Of a stretch of 58,454 nt of DNA, positions 58,199 to 58,454 are shown piece by piece. Positions within the stretch are counted from its first letter, which is position 1; every line of letters begins with the position of its first letter. The stretch comes from Planctomycetota bacterium (GTDB taxonomy: Bacteria; Planctomycetota; Phycisphaerae; Sedimentisphaerales; Anaerohalosphaeraceae): positions 1-58,454 of the forward strand of contig VGXU01000010.1 of assembly GCA_016873215.1 (NCBI GenBank), given 5' to 3'. The translations under genes were made by a program, and so were the position numbers. Below the pieces are notes generated by a model. The model was not told the origin of the DNA. It did not search any database and was given only the letters and a program-made list of their open reading frames with translations.

Positions 58199-58390
58199 AT
58201 TGGGTTCGTTTCGTTTTTTTGGGTTGTTTTTTGACCTCCATTTCTGCGATTTTGATATTGATAACGCCTATTTGGTCGTGAAAAAATTGGGTTCGTTCTG
58301 CGAAAATGTCTGAAAGACATTTTCGAAATCAAAAATCAAAGTGCAAAAATCAAAATTAAGGAGTCGGCAGGGCCGACGGCTGAAATAAGC

Positions 58391-58425
58391 GGATTCCTCA
58401 CCCGCAAGGGGTTCGGAATGACGGG
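58391..58425. repeat. Dispersed repeat unit, copy 2
   Basis: GGATTC, CACCCGCAA and GGTTCGGAATGACG match the unit at 25985-26014 in order, with small differences. The copy lies close to the window end. Confidence 0.6.
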
Positions 58426-58454
58426 CAAGATGCGGAGTTTTGCTGCGCGAGTTC

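Larger units (their letters stand above)
58168..58454. other. Repeat-rich window end without a gene
   Basis: No gene is supported. AATTGGGTTCGTT occurs twice (58198-58210 and 58285-58297). CGAAAATGTC-TGAAA-GACATTTTCG (58301-58325) and GTCGGC-AGG-GCCGAC (58363-58377) form hairpins. A further unit shared with 25985-26014 is at 58391-58425. Confidence 0.7.

Noticed and set aside
57757-58332. 191-codon minus-strand ORF at the window end
   Set aside because: It runs through the PilZ gene, a terminator and repeats; the TNPI phrases come from the repeated AATTGGGTTCGTT.

Overview
The window looks like a chromosomal segment of a Gram-negative member of the Planctomycetota, most likely class Phycisphaerae. 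Three kinds of evidence support this. An exported protein ends in a dockerin-like ADINKDCVVDLADF motif. LpxC and FabZ are fused into one protein beside other lipid A genes. Short palindromic repeats are scattered between the genes. The placement is inferred from gene content, not from a database comparison. Almost all genes are intact. No prophage, insertion sequence, CRISPR array or rRNA gene was seen.

Layout. 1-4368: a replication cluster (dnaN, a DciA-type DUF721 gene, gyrB) behind a non-coding stretch with DnaA boxes and an AT-rich tract, which resembles an origin. 4483-7097: a TPR lipoprotein, a repeat-like protein and an M50 (site-2-type) protease. 7161-7510: a promoter, a possible structured RNA and tRNA-Gln. 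7566-13317: prs and a translation/replication run (rplY, pth, rpsF, ssb, rpsR, rplI, dnaB). 13333-20706: an outer-membrane biogenesis block (bamA, an OmpH/Skp chaperone, lpxD, lpxC-fabZ, lpxA and a Gfo/Idh dehydrogenase). 20743-25606: minus-strand genes (TM2 protein, DAHP synthase, exported dockerin-like protein, LOG protein, endonuclease III). 25607-28565: repeat-rich spacer, RRM protein, nrdR with an NrdR box inside its own promoter, a two-ATP-cone protein and MarC. 28713-35842: addB and addA. 35971-36226: a compact unit with a promoter, two tiny ORFs and a terminator. 36251-43174: a hybrid histidine kinase, hldD, a small membrane protein and enolase. 43396-53520: a PL11 lyase, an ABC exporter, a cysteine-rich microprotein, TPP riboswitch-thiC, a GH92 glycosidase and a dipeptide epimerase. 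53523-58095: a DUF819 transporter-like protein, lptF, lptG and a PilZ protein.

How the genes work together. BamA, Skp, the Lpx enzymes, HldD and LptF/LptG give much of a pathway for building lipopolysaccharide and the outer membrane. The dehydrogenase next to lpxA hints at 3-amino (amide-linked) lipid A. DnaN, DciA, DnaB, SSB, GyrB and AddAB cover replication and break repair. The PL11 lyase, GH92 enzyme and dockerin-like protein suggest growth on plant or algal polysaccharides.

The observations most worth checking are: the TPP riboswitch, whose competing pairings can be read out fully; the NrdR box between the -35 and -10 of nrdR, with a stand-alone double ATP-cone protein downstream; a palindromic element apparently inserted in frame in the epimerase gene; the promoter/micro-ORF/terminator unit at 35971-36226; the 36-residue protein with nine cysteines; and the possible RNA upstream of tRNA-Gln. 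I did not find a clearly new defence or mobile system.
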